64,000 nucleotides of DNA from Maricaulis sp047308265 (GTDB lineage: Bacteria; Pseudomonadota; Alphaproteobacteria; Caulobacterales; Maricaulaceae). The translations under genes and the position numbers were made by a program. Numbering within the stretch: position 1 is the first letter of the stretch; each line of letters opens with the position of its first letter. The notes under the pieces are model-generated. The model saw only the letters and a list, made by a program, of their open reading frames with translations, made no database searches and was not told the DNA's origin. This document shows, one piece after another, positions 41,362 to 50,477 of the stretch. The stretch lies in assembly GCF_047308265.1 (NCBI RefSeq), contig NZ_JBKQWY010000010.1, positions 1 to 64,000 on the forward strand, written 5' to 3'.

Positions 41362-41417
41362 AATGCGCCGATTTGATGTTCAGCTTGCGGGCGCGGAAAA
41401 AATGCGGCTAAAGCGGA
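41362..41417 (+). ncRNA. SAM-II riboswitch
   Basis: The sequence fits the small SAM-II (metA-type) pseudoknot of alphaproteobacteria. Stem P1 is GCGCC (41365-41369) with GGCGC (41390-41394). The loop begins GATTTG and includes AGCTTGC, the A-rich linker after P1 is GGAAAAAATGCG, and the conserved GCTAAAGCGG closes the aptamer at 41407-41416. It lies about 140 bases before the MetX start. SAM binding should lower expression of metX and metB. Confidence 0.88.
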
Positions 41418-41556
41418 ACGAGGCGCGCGACCCTGACGTCGCCGCCCCGGTTTCCCGACGGCGCTCCGCATATCTTCCGTGTCAGAAATGTGCAGGACCG
41501 GTGTGTCTGAAATTGCCCACACGCACGACACCTCCGGTCCTTCGGGAGACACCGTC

Positions 41557-42513
41557 ATGAGCCTGGCCTATGACCTCCACGCCACCTCTCTGGGTCGCGA
41601 TATCGAAACGCAATTCACCACACAAGCCGGTGACATCATCCCTGTAACGGGTCGGGTCACCGGTCCCGAAACGGGGGAGGCTGTCCTGGCGCTCGGCGGC
41701 ATTTCAGCAGGTCGCTTTGTGTGCAGCGATGAGGGTATTCGCGGTTGGTGGTGCGACCAGGCCGGTCCCGGACGCCCGATTGATACCGAGGAGACCCGTC
41801 TCCTGGGCATGGATTTTGTCGGCGAAACCGCTCACCCCTTCCCCACCACGCATGATCAGGCACGGGCTGCGCTGGCGATTGCAGATGCCGCCGGGATAGA
41901 ACAGTTCAGCGTCATCGGGGCGAGTTATGGCGGCATGATCGCACTGGCGCTCGCCGAACTAGCCCCCGAACGGATTGAGCGCGCGCTCGTCCTGTCTGCG
42001 GCGGACCGGTCCAGCGAGATGGCTAAGGCCTGGCGCGCTATTCAGCGCGACACTGTGGAAATGGGATTGCGACTGGGTGATCCAGAACACGGTCTGAACC
42101 TTGCCCGTCGCCTCGCCCTGACCACCTATCGCACACCGGATGAATGGGAAGACCGGTTCGGCAATCCCAAACCCGATAGTCGCGATGCCCAGGGGGTATG
42201 CGCTTATCTGGAGGCAAGGGGCGCCGATTTCTGCACGCACCAGACTGCCGAGCGGTTTCTGGCCCTCTCGCGCTCGACCGACAGCCATGGCGCGGACGTG
42301 ACCCGCATCGCCTGCCCGGTCACCTATCTCGCTGTGGAGGAGGATCGCCTCGTGCCCCTCGACACCATTCAGGCCACCTGTTGGCGCACACCCCAGGGAC
42401 GCATGGAAGTCACCAGCTCCTACTACGGTCACGACGCCTTTCTGAAAGAAAACACCCTGATCGCGCAGATCATCCGCGAATCCATTTTCGGCTTGCGAGG
42501 CGGTGAAGCATGA
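41557..42513 (+). CDS. metX: Homoserine O-acyltransferase, short MetX type
   Basis: A 318-residue alpha/beta-hydrolase-fold acyltransferase that activates homoserine for methionine synthesis. The nucleophile elbow is SVIGASYGGMIALALAE, the acid is in VEEDRLVPLDT, and the histidine is in SSYYGHDAFLKEN; LALGGISAGRF holds the oxyanion strand. It is shorter than standard MetX (about 370-380) and like the short forms in Xanthomonas relatives, some of which use succinyl-CoA, so the acyl donor is open. GGGAG lies 9 bases before ATG 41557. It is controlled by the SAM-II riboswitch and overlaps the metB start by 4 bases. Confidence 0.85.
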   Translation: MSLAYDLHATSLGRDIETQFTTQAGDIIPVTGRVTGPETGEAVLALGGISAGRFVCSDEGIRGWWCDQAGPGRPIDTEETRLLGMDFVGETAHPFPTTHDQARAALAIADAAGIEQFSVIGASYGGMIALALAELAPERIERALVLSAADRSSEMAKAWRAIQRDTVEMGLRLGDPEHGLNLARRLALTTYRTPDEWEDRFGNPKPDSRDAQGVCAYLEARGADFCTHQTAERFLALSRSTDSHGADVTRIACPVTYLAVEEDRLVPLDTIQATCWRTPQGRMEVTSSYYGHDAFLKENTLIAQIIRESIFGLRGGEA

Positions 42514-43679
42514 CCGATGCGTTTCGCACCCGGGCCATTCGTGCCGGATTGAACACAAATACTGATTGGGGGGCGGTCATTCCGCCCCTCTCTTTGTCAT
42601 CCGCCTATCGGCGAGCCGACCCCGGACAGCCCGGCACGTTCGACTATGCCCGAACGTCCAATCCCAACCGGTGTTTGCTGGCCGACGCCCTTGCAGACCT
42701 CGAAAACGCCACCGGTGCTGTGGTCACCTGCTCCGGCATGGCCGCGATCGATCTGCTCCTGCATGATCGTCCACATGGGGCACGTATTCTGTGTTCCCAT
42801 GACGCCTATGGAGGAACACGGCGATTGCTGGATGCACGGGCCGCTGGCGGGCGTTTCAGCGTCCACTACATCGACACCAGCGATCTCGATGCCGTGGCAC
42901 GCGCCCTGGAAACCCCGGCATCACTTCTACTCCTGGAGACGCCCTCCAATCCACGCTTGAGGATCAGCGATATCAAAGCCGTCGCCGCGCTGTGCAAGAC
43001 CGCCGGCACGGAATTGGCGGTCGACAACACCGTCCTCTCACCAGTCCTGCAACAACCTCTCGCGCTCGGCGCAGATTATTCCGTCCAGTCGATCACCAAA
43101 CTGCTCAACGGCCATTCCGACATGGTGGGCGGTGTCGTGTGTACCGCTGATGCGCAAGCCCTCGAGCGCCTGACCTGGTGGGCCAATTGTGCCGGCACGG
43201 GCGCCGCGGCGTTTGACAGCTATATGGCCCTGCGCGGCCTGCGAACCCTGCCCCTGCGCGCCAAGGCCCAGTGCGAGAGCGCCGGCGAGATCGCCACGCG
43301 CCTGGCCGCAGATCCGCGCATTGGAACAGTGGACTATCCGGGACTAACCTCGCATCCCGGGCATGAGATCGCCTGCGATCAACAGTCCGGCTTCGGTCAG
43401 TTGATCAGTTTCGACATTGCAGATCCGGACATCGATCCCCTCCAGGTCGTCCAGAGTTTCAAGATCTTCACGCTGGCCCAGTCGCTTGGCGGCGTGGAGA
43501 GTCTGGCCAACATTCCCGCATCCATGACGCACGCATCCATGACGCCCCAGGCCCGCGCCGAGGCCGGTATCGGGGATACCTTGATCCGGCTCTCCATTGG
43601 CCTGGAGGCCTCAGAAGACCTGATCGCCGACCTCGACCAGGCTCTAGAAGCGGCCCGTCTGTCGGCACCGGTTTCCTGA
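42510..43679 (+). CDS. metB: Cystathionine gamma-synthase-like PLP enzyme
   Basis: A 389-residue Cys/Met metabolism PLP enzyme. The PLP lysine is in YSVQSITKLLNGHSD; other marks are FDYARTSNPNRCLLADALAD, VVTCSGMAAIDLLL, ETPSNPRLRISDI, the aspartate VDNTVLSPVLQQPLALGAD, and the C-terminal QSLGGVESLANIPASMTH. With an activated homoserine from MetX it should form cystathionine from cysteine (MetB) or homocysteine directly from sulfide (MetZ); the sequence alone does not decide. No metC is next to it. It overlaps metX by 4 bases and shares its SAM control. Confidence 0.85.
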   Translation: MTDAFRTRAIRAGLNTNTDWGAVIPPLSLSSAYRRADPGQPGTFDYARTSNPNRCLLADALADLENATGAVVTCSGMAAIDLLLHDRPHGARILCSHDAYGGTRRLLDARAAGGRFSVHYIDTSDLDAVARALETPASLLLLETPSNPRLRISDIKAVAALCKTAGTELAVDNTVLSPVLQQPLALGADYSVQSITKLLNGHSDMVGGVVCTADAQALERLTWWANCAGTGAAAFDSYMALRGLRTLPLRAKAQCESAGEIATRLAADPRIGTVDYPGLTSHPGHEIACDQQSGFGQLISFDIADPDIDPLQVVQSFKIFTLAQSLGGVESLANIPASMTHASMTPQARAEAGIGDTLIRLSIGLEASEDLIADLDQALEAARLSAPVS

Positions 43680-43736
43680 GCGCAGGCAAAGCCGTATACC
43701 CTTGGGCACGAACCTGAACCGGGCCTGGGGGACGAA

Positions 43737-45197
43737 ATGACGGTGATGAGCCAATGGGTGGACGCTCTGGCGGGTGTGAGACTGGCCGTGCTCGGCGATG
43801 TCATGCTTGATCGCTACACGTTTGGAGACACCACACGCATTTCCCCCGAAGCCCCGACACCTGTTTTCCTGACCCGTCGGGTCGAGGAGATGGTGGGTGG
43901 CGCAGGCAATGTCGCCCGCAACATCGCCGCCCTGGGCGGTGAAGCCCTGCTGATCGGTGCTATCGGCAAGGATGAAACGGGTCGCGTGCTGCAAGCCCGG
44001 GCCGGCGAGACAGAGGGGCTGGACGCCCGTTTTGTGCGCAATCCCAATCAACGCACCACGGTGAAGAACCGCTTTGTCGCCAAGGGACAGCATGTTCTCA
44101 GAGTGGACGAGGAAGACCAGGGCGAGATTCCAGCTGAAGTCGTACAGACCGCCATGGGCGCGCTGGACATTGCCCTTGATGGCACATCTGCACTGGTCCT
44201 GTCCGATTATGCCAAGGGCTTCCTGACCAAGGACATTCTCACCACGGCGATCGCAAAGGCCCGGGCCCGTGGCCTGCCCGTCATCATCGATCCCAAATCA
44301 AAGGATTTGCAGCGTTACTCCGGCGCGACAGTGCTGACGCCAAACGCAAAGGAAGCGGAGGACGCAACCGGCATTGCCTGTGACACGCCTGAACGCGCCG
44401 AGGCGGCCGCCCGTGCCATTCTCGAGCTTGCGCAATGCGAGACAGTGATCCTGACGCGCGGCCCCCAGGGCATGACCGTCTGCACACGCGACGGAACACT
44501 GCGCCACATGCCAACCCTGGCCCGTGAAGTCTTTGATGTTTCCGGCGCCGGTGACACCGTCGTCGCGACCCTCGCTCTGGCCCTGGCCTCCGGCGCACCG
44601 GTTGAAGCCGCCGCAGACCTGGCCAATCGTGCCGCCGGAATTGTTGTCGGAAAAGTCGGCACCGCAACGGTGTCCGCCGCCGAACTCCACATCGCCCTGC
44701 ATGGTGGTGGCCCGGACGGCCGCAAGACCGTCAACCGCGACGCCGCGCGGGCCGCTGTGAGAACCTGGCAGGCGGCTGGCCATCGTGTTGTGTTCACCAA
44801 TGGCTGTTTTGACCTGCTCCATCCCGGCCATGTCAGCCTGCTCGACTTCGCCAAGAGCCAGGGTGACCGGCTGGTTGTCGCGCTCAATTCGGATGCCTCG
44901 GTCCAGCGCCTGAAGGGGCCGACACGGCCGGTCCAGACCGAGAGCGCCCGATCAACCGTCATGGAAGCTCTGCGAGATGTCGATCTGGTTGTTATCTTCG
45001 ATGAGGACACGCCGCTGGAGACGATAATTGCGCTTGAACCCGATGTTTTGGTCAAGGGTGCAGACTATACGGTGGACCAGGTTGTCGGAGCCCGGGAAGT
45101 GATGGCACGCGGCGGACAGGTCGCCCTGGCGCCTCTGCTCGATGGCCATTCGACGACAAACTCCATCAAACGGGCCACGATCCGGGCCGATGACTGA
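43737..45197 (+). CDS. hldE: Bifunctional heptose 7-phosphate kinase / heptose 1-phosphate adenylyltransferase
   Basis: HldE phosphorylates D-glycero-manno-heptose 7-phosphate at C1 and later adenylates the 1-phosphate, for the LPS inner core. The ribokinase-like domain covers about 1-320 (LAVLGDVMLDRYTFGD, GGAGNVARNIAALGGEA, FDVSGAGDTVVATLALALAS). The nucleotidyltransferase domain covers about 345-486 (RVVFTNGCFDLLHPGHVSLL, VALNSDASVQRLKG, LVKGADYTVDQVVGAREV). The length is standard for the fused enzyme. GGGGGA lies just before ATG 43737. It heads an operon with gmhB (8-base overlap) and hldD. Confidence 0.95.
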   Translation: MTVMSQWVDALAGVRLAVLGDVMLDRYTFGDTTRISPEAPTPVFLTRRVEEMVGGAGNVARNIAALGGEALLIGAIGKDETGRVLQARAGETEGLDARFVRNPNQRTTVKNRFVAKGQHVLRVDEEDQGEIPAEVVQTAMGALDIALDGTSALVLSDYAKGFLTKDILTTAIAKARARGLPVIIDPKSKDLQRYSGATVLTPNAKEAEDATGIACDTPERAEAAARAILELAQCETVILTRGPQGMTVCTRDGTLRHMPTLAREVFDVSGAGDTVVATLALALASGAPVEAAADLANRAAGIVVGKVGTATVSAAELHIALHGGGPDGRKTVNRDAARAAVRTWQAAGHRVVFTNGCFDLLHPGHVSLLDFAKSQGDRLVVALNSDASVQRLKGPTRPVQTESARSTVMEALRDVDLVVIFDEDTPLETIIALEPDVLVKGADYTVDQVVGAREVMARGGQVALAPLLDGHSTTNSIKRATIRADD

Positions 45198-45720
45198 CCC
45201 GTTCCTCGTCCTTCTCGATCGTGATGGCACGATCAATATCGACAAGCATTACCTGTCGGACCCGGACGGTGTGGAAATTCTGCCTGGTGCGATAAGCGGT
45301 CTACTGCGGCTGCAAGCCGCGGGAGCGGTGCTCGCAATCGTCACCAATCAATCGGGAGTGGGGCGGGGTTATTTCGATCTCGAAACAGCCTGGGCGGTGA
45401 ATAAACGCGTGGTTGAATTGCTGGCCCAACACGGGGTCACCATCGCCCACAGCGCCATGTGTCCGCATGCCCCAGAGGAAGCGTGCACCTGTCGCAAACC
45501 GGCTCCGGAACTGGCGCTTGAATGCGCCCGCGCGACCGGGCTGGCACTGACATCCAGCTGGACGATTGGAGACAAAGCCTCTGATGTGCAGCTGGGAAGG
45601 GGCGTGGGCGGCAAGGGCCTGTTGATCGCCGCATCACCCGCGCAGGATTTTGGACAGAGTGCCAGCTGCACCGATCTTGATGCTGCGGCCGATTTCATTC
45701 TGCAGGAAAGAGGATTGTGA
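45190..45720 (+). CDS. gmhB: D-glycero-D-manno-heptose 1,7-bisphosphate phosphatase
   Basis: GmhB removes the C7 phosphate between the two HldE steps. It is a 176-residue HAD phosphatase: FLVLLDRDGTINIDKHYLSD supplies the nucleophile Asp pair, VTNQSGVGRGYF motif 2, and WTIGDKASDVQLGRG motif 4. The zinc-binding loop typical of the family is CPHAPEEACTCRKP (Cys-x-His ... Cys-x-Cys). ATG 45190 overlaps the hldE end by 8 bases; an upstream ATG in frame (45142) adds residues that are not family-like. The hldD start follows 2 bases after its stop. Confidence 0.94.
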   Translation: MTDPFLVLLDRDGTINIDKHYLSDPDGVEILPGAISGLLRLQAAGAVLAIVTNQSGVGRGYFDLETAWAVNKRVVELLAQHGVTIAHSAMCPHAPEEACTCRKPAPELALECARATGLALTSSWTIGDKASDVQLGRGVGGKGLLIAASPAQDFGQSASCTDLDAAADFILQERGL

Positions 45721-45721
45721 C

Positions 45722-46705
45722 ATGTTTCTGGTGACCGGAGGGGCCGGCTTTATCGGCTCTCAGATCGCGGCCGAACTGGAACAGCAGGGCGAAGAGGTCA
45801 TTATCCTCGACTGGCTGGGCCATGAGTATAAATGGCGCAATATCGCCAAACGGGTCCCGGTCGATATTCGTCCGCCGGAAGATCTCGACACAGTGCTGGC
45901 AACCTATGGCCCCGCCCTTAAGGGCGTCATTCATATGGGCGCGATCTCGGCGACGACGGAGCGGGATGGCGATCTCATTGTCCGCTCGAATTTCCGCCTG
46001 TCCTGTGATCTGTGGACCTGGTGCGCGCATCATGACGTCCCCTTTGTCTATGCCTCATCCGCCGCCACGTATGGCGATGGACATCTGGGTTTTGCTGATG
46101 ATGACGACCTCGTTTCGATGTCGAAACTTCGCCCCCTCAACGCCTATGGCTGGTCAAAATGGGTCTTTGATTGCTGGGCCCGCAAACAGGTGGATGCTGG
46201 CAAGGCACAGCCGCCACGCTGGGCCGGTCTGAAGTTTTTCAACGTCTATGGCCCCAATGAGCAGCACAAGGGCTCCATGCGCTCGGTGGCCATCCAGGTC
46301 TTTGAACAAGTGCGAGAGACCGGCGCCATGCGGCTGTTTGCATCCGATCACCCCGACTATGAGGATGGCGGGCAGTTGCGCGATTTCGTCTGGGTGGAGG
46401 ATTGTGCCCGCATTGCCCACTGGTGTGCCACCGGCCTCCAGCAAAGCGGCATCTATAATGTCGGCTCCGGCACGGCGCGGTCGTTCAAGGACCTCACCGA
46501 GGCCGTCTTCCACGCCATGGGGCACACGCCACAGATCAGCTATTTCGACATGCCCGAGCACCTCAAGGGCCAGTACCAATACTTCACGCAAGCGCGCATG
46601 GATCGACTGCGCGATGTGGGCTGTCCGGTACAGATGACGCCGCTGGAACAGGGCGTGGACCGCTATGTCCGCGATTTCCTGTCAACGCCAGACGGGTTTC
46701 GCTAG
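45722..46705 (+). CDS. hldD: ADP-L-glycero-D-manno-heptose 6-epimerase
   Basis: HldD epimerises ADP-heptose at C6, the last step before transfer to LPS. The 327-residue short-chain dehydrogenase-like protein begins with the NAD(P) loop FLVTGGAGFIGSQIAAEL and carries the catalytic tyrosine in RPLNAYGWSKWVFD, FFNVYGPNEQHKGSM, and LRDFVWVEDCARI. All three hld/gmh genes form one operon. Its stop codon shares a CTAG with the stop of convergent glpK, giving a 4-base overlap. Confidence 0.94.
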   Translation: MFLVTGGAGFIGSQIAAELEQQGEEVIILDWLGHEYKWRNIAKRVPVDIRPPEDLDTVLATYGPALKGVIHMGAISATTERDGDLIVRSNFRLSCDLWTWCAHHDVPFVYASSAATYGDGHLGFADDDDLVSMSKLRPLNAYGWSKWVFDCWARKQVDAGKAQPPRWAGLKFFNVYGPNEQHKGSMRSVAIQVFEQVRETGAMRLFASDHPDYEDGGQLRDFVWVEDCARIAHWCATGLQQSGIYNVGSGTARSFKDLTEAVFHAMGHTPQISYFDMPEHLKGQYQYFTQARMDRLRDVGCPVQMTPLEQGVDRYVRDFLSTPDGFR

Positions 46706-48198
46706 GTCTGAGCCCCCGCACTGACCCGGCTGATCGCGTCAGACCAGCCTGCGCGCAAGGCGAGGCGTCGGTCTTCGGGCATGTCCGCGCTGAAACTTTT
46801 GTCTGCGCTCCAAACGGCCCGGCCGTCCTCCAAGGACGCAAACAGGCCCGCCCCCAAACCTGCCAGAAATGCCGCGCCCCAGGCGGTGGTTTCCGTATTC
46901 ACCGGTCGCACGACCTCCATGGTCGTGAGGTCGGACATGCGCTGCAGCAATCGATTATTGCGCGCCATACCGCCATCCACTTTGAGCCGCACCGGCATGG
47001 CGCCATCGCCCTGCATGGCCTCAAGCAGATCACAGGTCTGGTGTGCCACACTGTCCAGCGCGGCCTGGGCAATCTCCGCAGCGCTGGAGCCCCGGGTGAG
47101 GCCGATAATCGCCCCCCGGGCCTGCGCATCCCAATGCGGGGCACCCAGGCCTGTAAAGGCGGGCACCAGATAGACACCACTGTCCGGATCTGCCCCGGCC
47201 GCCAAGGCCTCCACATCACGCGCCTGGGCGATCAGCCCCAACCCGTCGCGCAGCCATTGAATGGTCGCCCCGGCCGACAGGACCGAGCCCTCCAGCGCAT
47301 AGGTGCTGACCCCGTCCAGCCGATAGGCCAGTGTGGTCAACAGGCGATGGCGGGAGAGTCTTTTTTCCTGTCCGGTATTGAGCAGCATAAACGCGCCGGT
47401 CCCGTAGGTGGATTTCATCTCGCCGGGTTCGAAACAGGCCTGACCGATAGTGGCCGCCTGTTGATCGCCCGCCACGCCCGTAATCGGCAAGGCGACACCA
47501 AACAGGGCCTCATCACTGTCACCGAAATGGTCGGCGCAATCGCGTATCTTGGGCAAGAGAGCGGCCGGGACCTGGAACAGGTCCAGCATGTCCGCATCCC
47601 AGTCACCCGTTTCGAGATTGTAGAGCGAGGTCCGGCTGGCATTGGTCGCATCCGTCGCATGTACACGCCCGCCGGTGAGGCGCCAGATCAGCCAGCTATC
47701 CACGGTGCCAAACGCCAGTTCACCCGCCTCGGCGCGCTGACGCCCATTCGGAATCGCATCCAGCAGCCACGCAATCTTCGTGGCGGAAAAGTACGGATCG
47801 AGTACCAGCCCGGTGCGGGCCTGAACGAGATCAGCATGACCTGCAGACTGGAGCTCGGCACACGCCTCGGCGGTACGCCGGTCCTGCCAGACGATGGCAT
47901 TGGCCAAAGCCTCACCTGTCCTGCGATCCCAGATGAGGGTCGTCTCACGCTGATTGGTGATACCGATCGCTTCGGCGGCATAACCCTTGGCATGTGCATC
48001 GCGTAGCGCCTCGCGAGCCGTCGAGAGAATGGTCGCCCAGATCACCTCCGGATCATGTTCCACCCATCCGGGGCGCGGATAGATCTGGTCGAATTCACGC
48101 TGGGCCTGGGCCACAACATGGCCGGAGAGATCAAACACAATGGCGCGTGAACTGGTCGTACCCTGATCCAGGGCCAGAAGGGCGGCGGTTTTTGTCAT
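46702..48198 (-). CDS. glpK: Glycerol kinase
   Basis: GlpK phosphorylates glycerol to glycerol 3-phosphate. The 498-residue FGGY kinase shows LLALDQGTTSSRAIVFD, EHDPEVIWATIL, GITNQRETTLIWDRRTGE, AIVWQDRRT, the active-site aspartate in GVAGDQQAATIGQACF, STYGTGAFMLLNTG, and KVDGGMARNNRLLQRMSD. No glycerol facilitator (glpF) or glpD lies next to it. It is divergent, over about 107 bases, from a lysophospholipase-like gene that could release glycerol from lipids. Confidence 0.96.
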   Translation of the reverse strand: MTKTAALLALDQGTTSSRAIVFDLSGHVVAQAQREFDQIYPRPGWVEHDPEVIWATILSTAREALRDAHAKGYAAEAIGITNQRETTLIWDRRTGEALANAIVWQDRRTAEACAELQSAGHADLVQARTGLVLDPYFSATKIAWLLDAIPNGRQRAEAGELAFGTVDSWLIWRLTGGRVHATDATNASRTSLYNLETGDWDADMLDLFQVPAALLPKIRDCADHFGDSDEALFGVALPITGVAGDQQAATIGQACFEPGEMKSTYGTGAFMLLNTGQEKRLSRHRLLTTLAYRLDGVSTYALEGSVLSAGATIQWLRDGLGLIAQARDVEALAAGADPDSGVYLVPAFTGLGAPHWDAQARGAIIGLTRGSSAAEIAQAALDSVAHQTCDLLEAMQGDGAMPVRLKVDGGMARNNRLLQRMSDLTTMEVVRPVNTETTAWGAAFLAGLGAGLFASLEDGRAVWSADKSFSADMPEDRRLALRAGWSDAISRVSAGAQT

Positions 48199-48305
48199 GT
48201 CACTCCCCGTTTTGTGTTCTGCGCAAAACCTGACAAATCCACACGCTTCGCGCTAGGCTTCTGTCACATACGCAAAAAGGCCTGTTCAGGGCCGAGGGGA
48301 GACAC

Positions 48306-49247
48306 ATGGATCAGCCTGACTACACACCCGCCCGCTGGCTGGACACGCCGAGTGGAGCCCGGCTTGCCCTGCACGAATGGCCGGCCGTGGGCCCGTGTCG
48401 AGCGATCCTGCAGATCAATCACGGACTGGCCGAACATGGCGGTCGATATGGCCGGTTTGCCCGTTTCATGGCGGAACGTGGCGTGCATGTTGTTGCGCCC
48501 GATCATCGCGGTCACGGCCAGACCACAGCGCAGGATGGCGGACCGGCCCGGTTCGCTGATGAAGACGGGTGGGACAAGCTCATCGATGATGTGCGCGCCC
48601 TCAATTCCGACCTGCGGACCCGCCACCGCGATGTACCGCTGATCCTGTTTGGCCATTCCATGGGCGGGTTGATCACACTCAATGCCATTCAGCGTCATCC
48701 TGACCTCATGGACGGAGCGGCGATCTGGAATTCCAATCCCTTCCTGGGAGCCAATGCGCCCCTTATGAAAGCGATCCTGTTCCTGGAAAGCCTGTTTGTC
48801 GGACGCAACGGGCCGAGCCACATCATACGCGCCCTGACGTTCAAGGCCTGGAACAACCGCTTCCCGGACAAACGCAATGATTCCGACTGGCTGTCCCGCG
48901 ACCACGCCGAGACCGACGCTTTCCAGGATGATCCACTGTGTGGTTTTGCCGCTTCGGTTTCGCTGTGGCGAGACTTCATCCGCGGGGCGCAGGAAGCGGT
49001 CCGGCCGGCCAGCCTCACGGACCTGCGCCGAGACCTGCCCATTGACCTCGTCGGCGGCACCGAAGACCCCGCCACGTTTGGTGGCAAGGCGACCCGCCAA
49101 TTGCACCGTCATCTGGAGAAACACGGCTTCACCCATGTCTCTTGCCGGGTGCTTGAGGGCTTTCGGCATGAGACTCTGAACGAACTCGGGCGAGAAAACG
49201 AGATGAACAGGTTCGCCGAATGGTTTGAAAGAGCAATTCAACGCTAG
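48306..49247 (+). CDS. Alpha/beta hydrolase, lysophospholipase / monoacylglycerol lipase-like
   Basis: A 313-residue serine hydrolase of the Hydrolase_4 (S33-like) group. It reads ILQINHGLAEHGGRYGRFAR, VVAPDHRGHGQTTAQDGG, nucleophile elbow LILFGHSMGGLITLNAI, acid in LVGGTEDPATFG, and histidine in VLEGFRHETLNELGRE. No signal peptide is seen, so it is probably cytoplasmic. Relatives cleave lysophospholipids or monoacylglycerols, freeing glycerol compounds. It is divergent from glpK, which fits a role in lipid turnover, but this is only contextual. Confidence 0.88.
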   Translation: MDQPDYTPARWLDTPSGARLALHEWPAVGPCRAILQINHGLAEHGGRYGRFARFMAERGVHVVAPDHRGHGQTTAQDGGPARFADEDGWDKLIDDVRALNSDLRTRHRDVPLILFGHSMGGLITLNAIQRHPDLMDGAAIWNSNPFLGANAPLMKAILFLESLFVGRNGPSHIIRALTFKAWNNRFPDKRNDSDWLSRDHAETDAFQDDPLCGFAASVSLWRDFIRGAQEAVRPASLTDLRRDLPIDLVGGTEDPATFGGKATRQLHRHLEKHGFTHVSCRVLEGFRHETLNELGRENEMNRFAEWFERAIQR

Positions 49248-49397
49248 ATTTCCAATAGGTGAAAACCGCGCCTGAACACCCGCTCTACTTGCGAAAAATT
49301 CTCGCCAAGCGACAATTTGACGGCTAAGTTCTTGCCAATACAAACAACACATCGGACGGCCTGAGTTTCAGGTCTTCCGCGAGGAAATTCGGTCGTC

Positions 49398-50477
49398 ATG
49401 TCGTCGTCGCAGTCCATTCGTACCGCCCTGGCCATTCTGGGCCTGTTCATCGCGTTTTTTGCTGTGGGTACCGTGTTTGGGTCCAATCGCTCGGAAACCG
49501 ACACCGCCACCCAAAACCCGGACAGTCTCTTCCAGGTGGTGACCCGCCGCATCGACGCCCAGCCCATGCCGGCGACCCTGACCTTGCGCGGACGCACCGA
49601 AGCCTTTCGTGAAGTCATTGTTCGCGCTGAAACCCAGGGCCGCGTCCTAGAGACGCCGGCCATTGAGGGCACGGACATTTCCCAGGGCGATATCATGTGT
49701 CGCATCGACCTCGATGCTCGTGGAGCCGCACTGGCCCAGGCCGAAGCGGATCTTCGCGCCCGCCAGCTTGATTATGACGCTGCACAGGAACTTCAGACCC
49801 GTGGTCACCGGTCTGCAACCCAGGTCGCTTCTGTTGAGGCCGCACGGGATGCTGCCTCGGCCCGTCTTCAAGCCACGCGCGAGGATCTGGCCAATACCCA
49901 GGTGCGTGCGCCGTTCGACGGCTTCTTCGATCGTCGACTGGCCGAAACCGGCGATTATCTGCGCGCCGGGGATGCCTGCGGTGTTCTGGTCCAGCTGGAT
50001 CCGATCCTCCTGGTCGCTGAAGTGTCCGAACGCGACATTTCGGGGCTCAATCCCGGCCTGTCAGGTCGGGCCGAACTTGTCACCGGGGAAACCGTCGACG
50101 GTGTGTTGCGACGGGCCGAACGCCGGGCCGATCCGGCAACCCGGACCTTCCGCATCGAGATCGAGGCCCCCAACCCGGACCAGACCCTGCGCAGCGGCGT
50201 GACCGCCAATATCGAGCTGAACCTGGAACCGGTCCTCGCTTTCCGCATCCCCACCTCCACCATGAGCCTCAATTCGGACGGCGATCTGGGCGTACGCATT
50301 GTCGTCAATGGCGATACGGTCCGCTTTGTTCCTGTTGAACTGGTCCGAGATGACGGGGAGATGGTATGGGTTTCCGGCCTTCCGGACCCGGCAAGCGTGA
50401 TCATCCGGGGACAGGATTTTGTGGCAGATGGTGCCCGGGTTGATCCTGTGCGTGACACATCGGAGCTGTCCCGGTGA
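49398..50477 (+). CDS. RND efflux periplasmic adaptor subunit (membrane fusion protein)
   Basis: A 359-residue adaptor with one N-terminal membrane anchor (TALAILGLFIAFFAVGTVFG). Order of parts: barrel-sandwich/lipoyl half (LRGRTEAFREVIVRAETQGR), a short alpha-helical hairpin (about 105-150, AQAEADLRARQLDYDAAQEL), the second lipoyl half (LANTQVRAPFDGFFDRRLAE), a beta-barrel and a membrane-proximal domain (VRFVPVELVRDDGEMVWVSG). It joins the inner-membrane pump to an outer-membrane channel; no TolC-like gene is nearby. The stop overlaps the GTG start of the pump gene by 4 bases (GTGA). Confidence 0.9.
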   Translation: MSSSQSIRTALAILGLFIAFFAVGTVFGSNRSETDTATQNPDSLFQVVTRRIDAQPMPATLTLRGRTEAFREVIVRAETQGRVLETPAIEGTDISQGDIMCRIDLDARGAALAQAEADLRARQLDYDAAQELQTRGHRSATQVASVEAARDAASARLQATREDLANTQVRAPFDGFFDRRLAETGDYLRAGDACGVLVQLDPILLVAEVSERDISGLNPGLSGRAELVTGETVDGVLRRAERRADPATRTFRIEIEAPNPDQTLRSGVTANIELNLEPVLAFRIPTSTMSLNSDGDLGVRIVVNGDTVRFVPVELVRDDGEMVWVSGLPDPASVIIRGQDFVADGARVDPVRDTSELSR

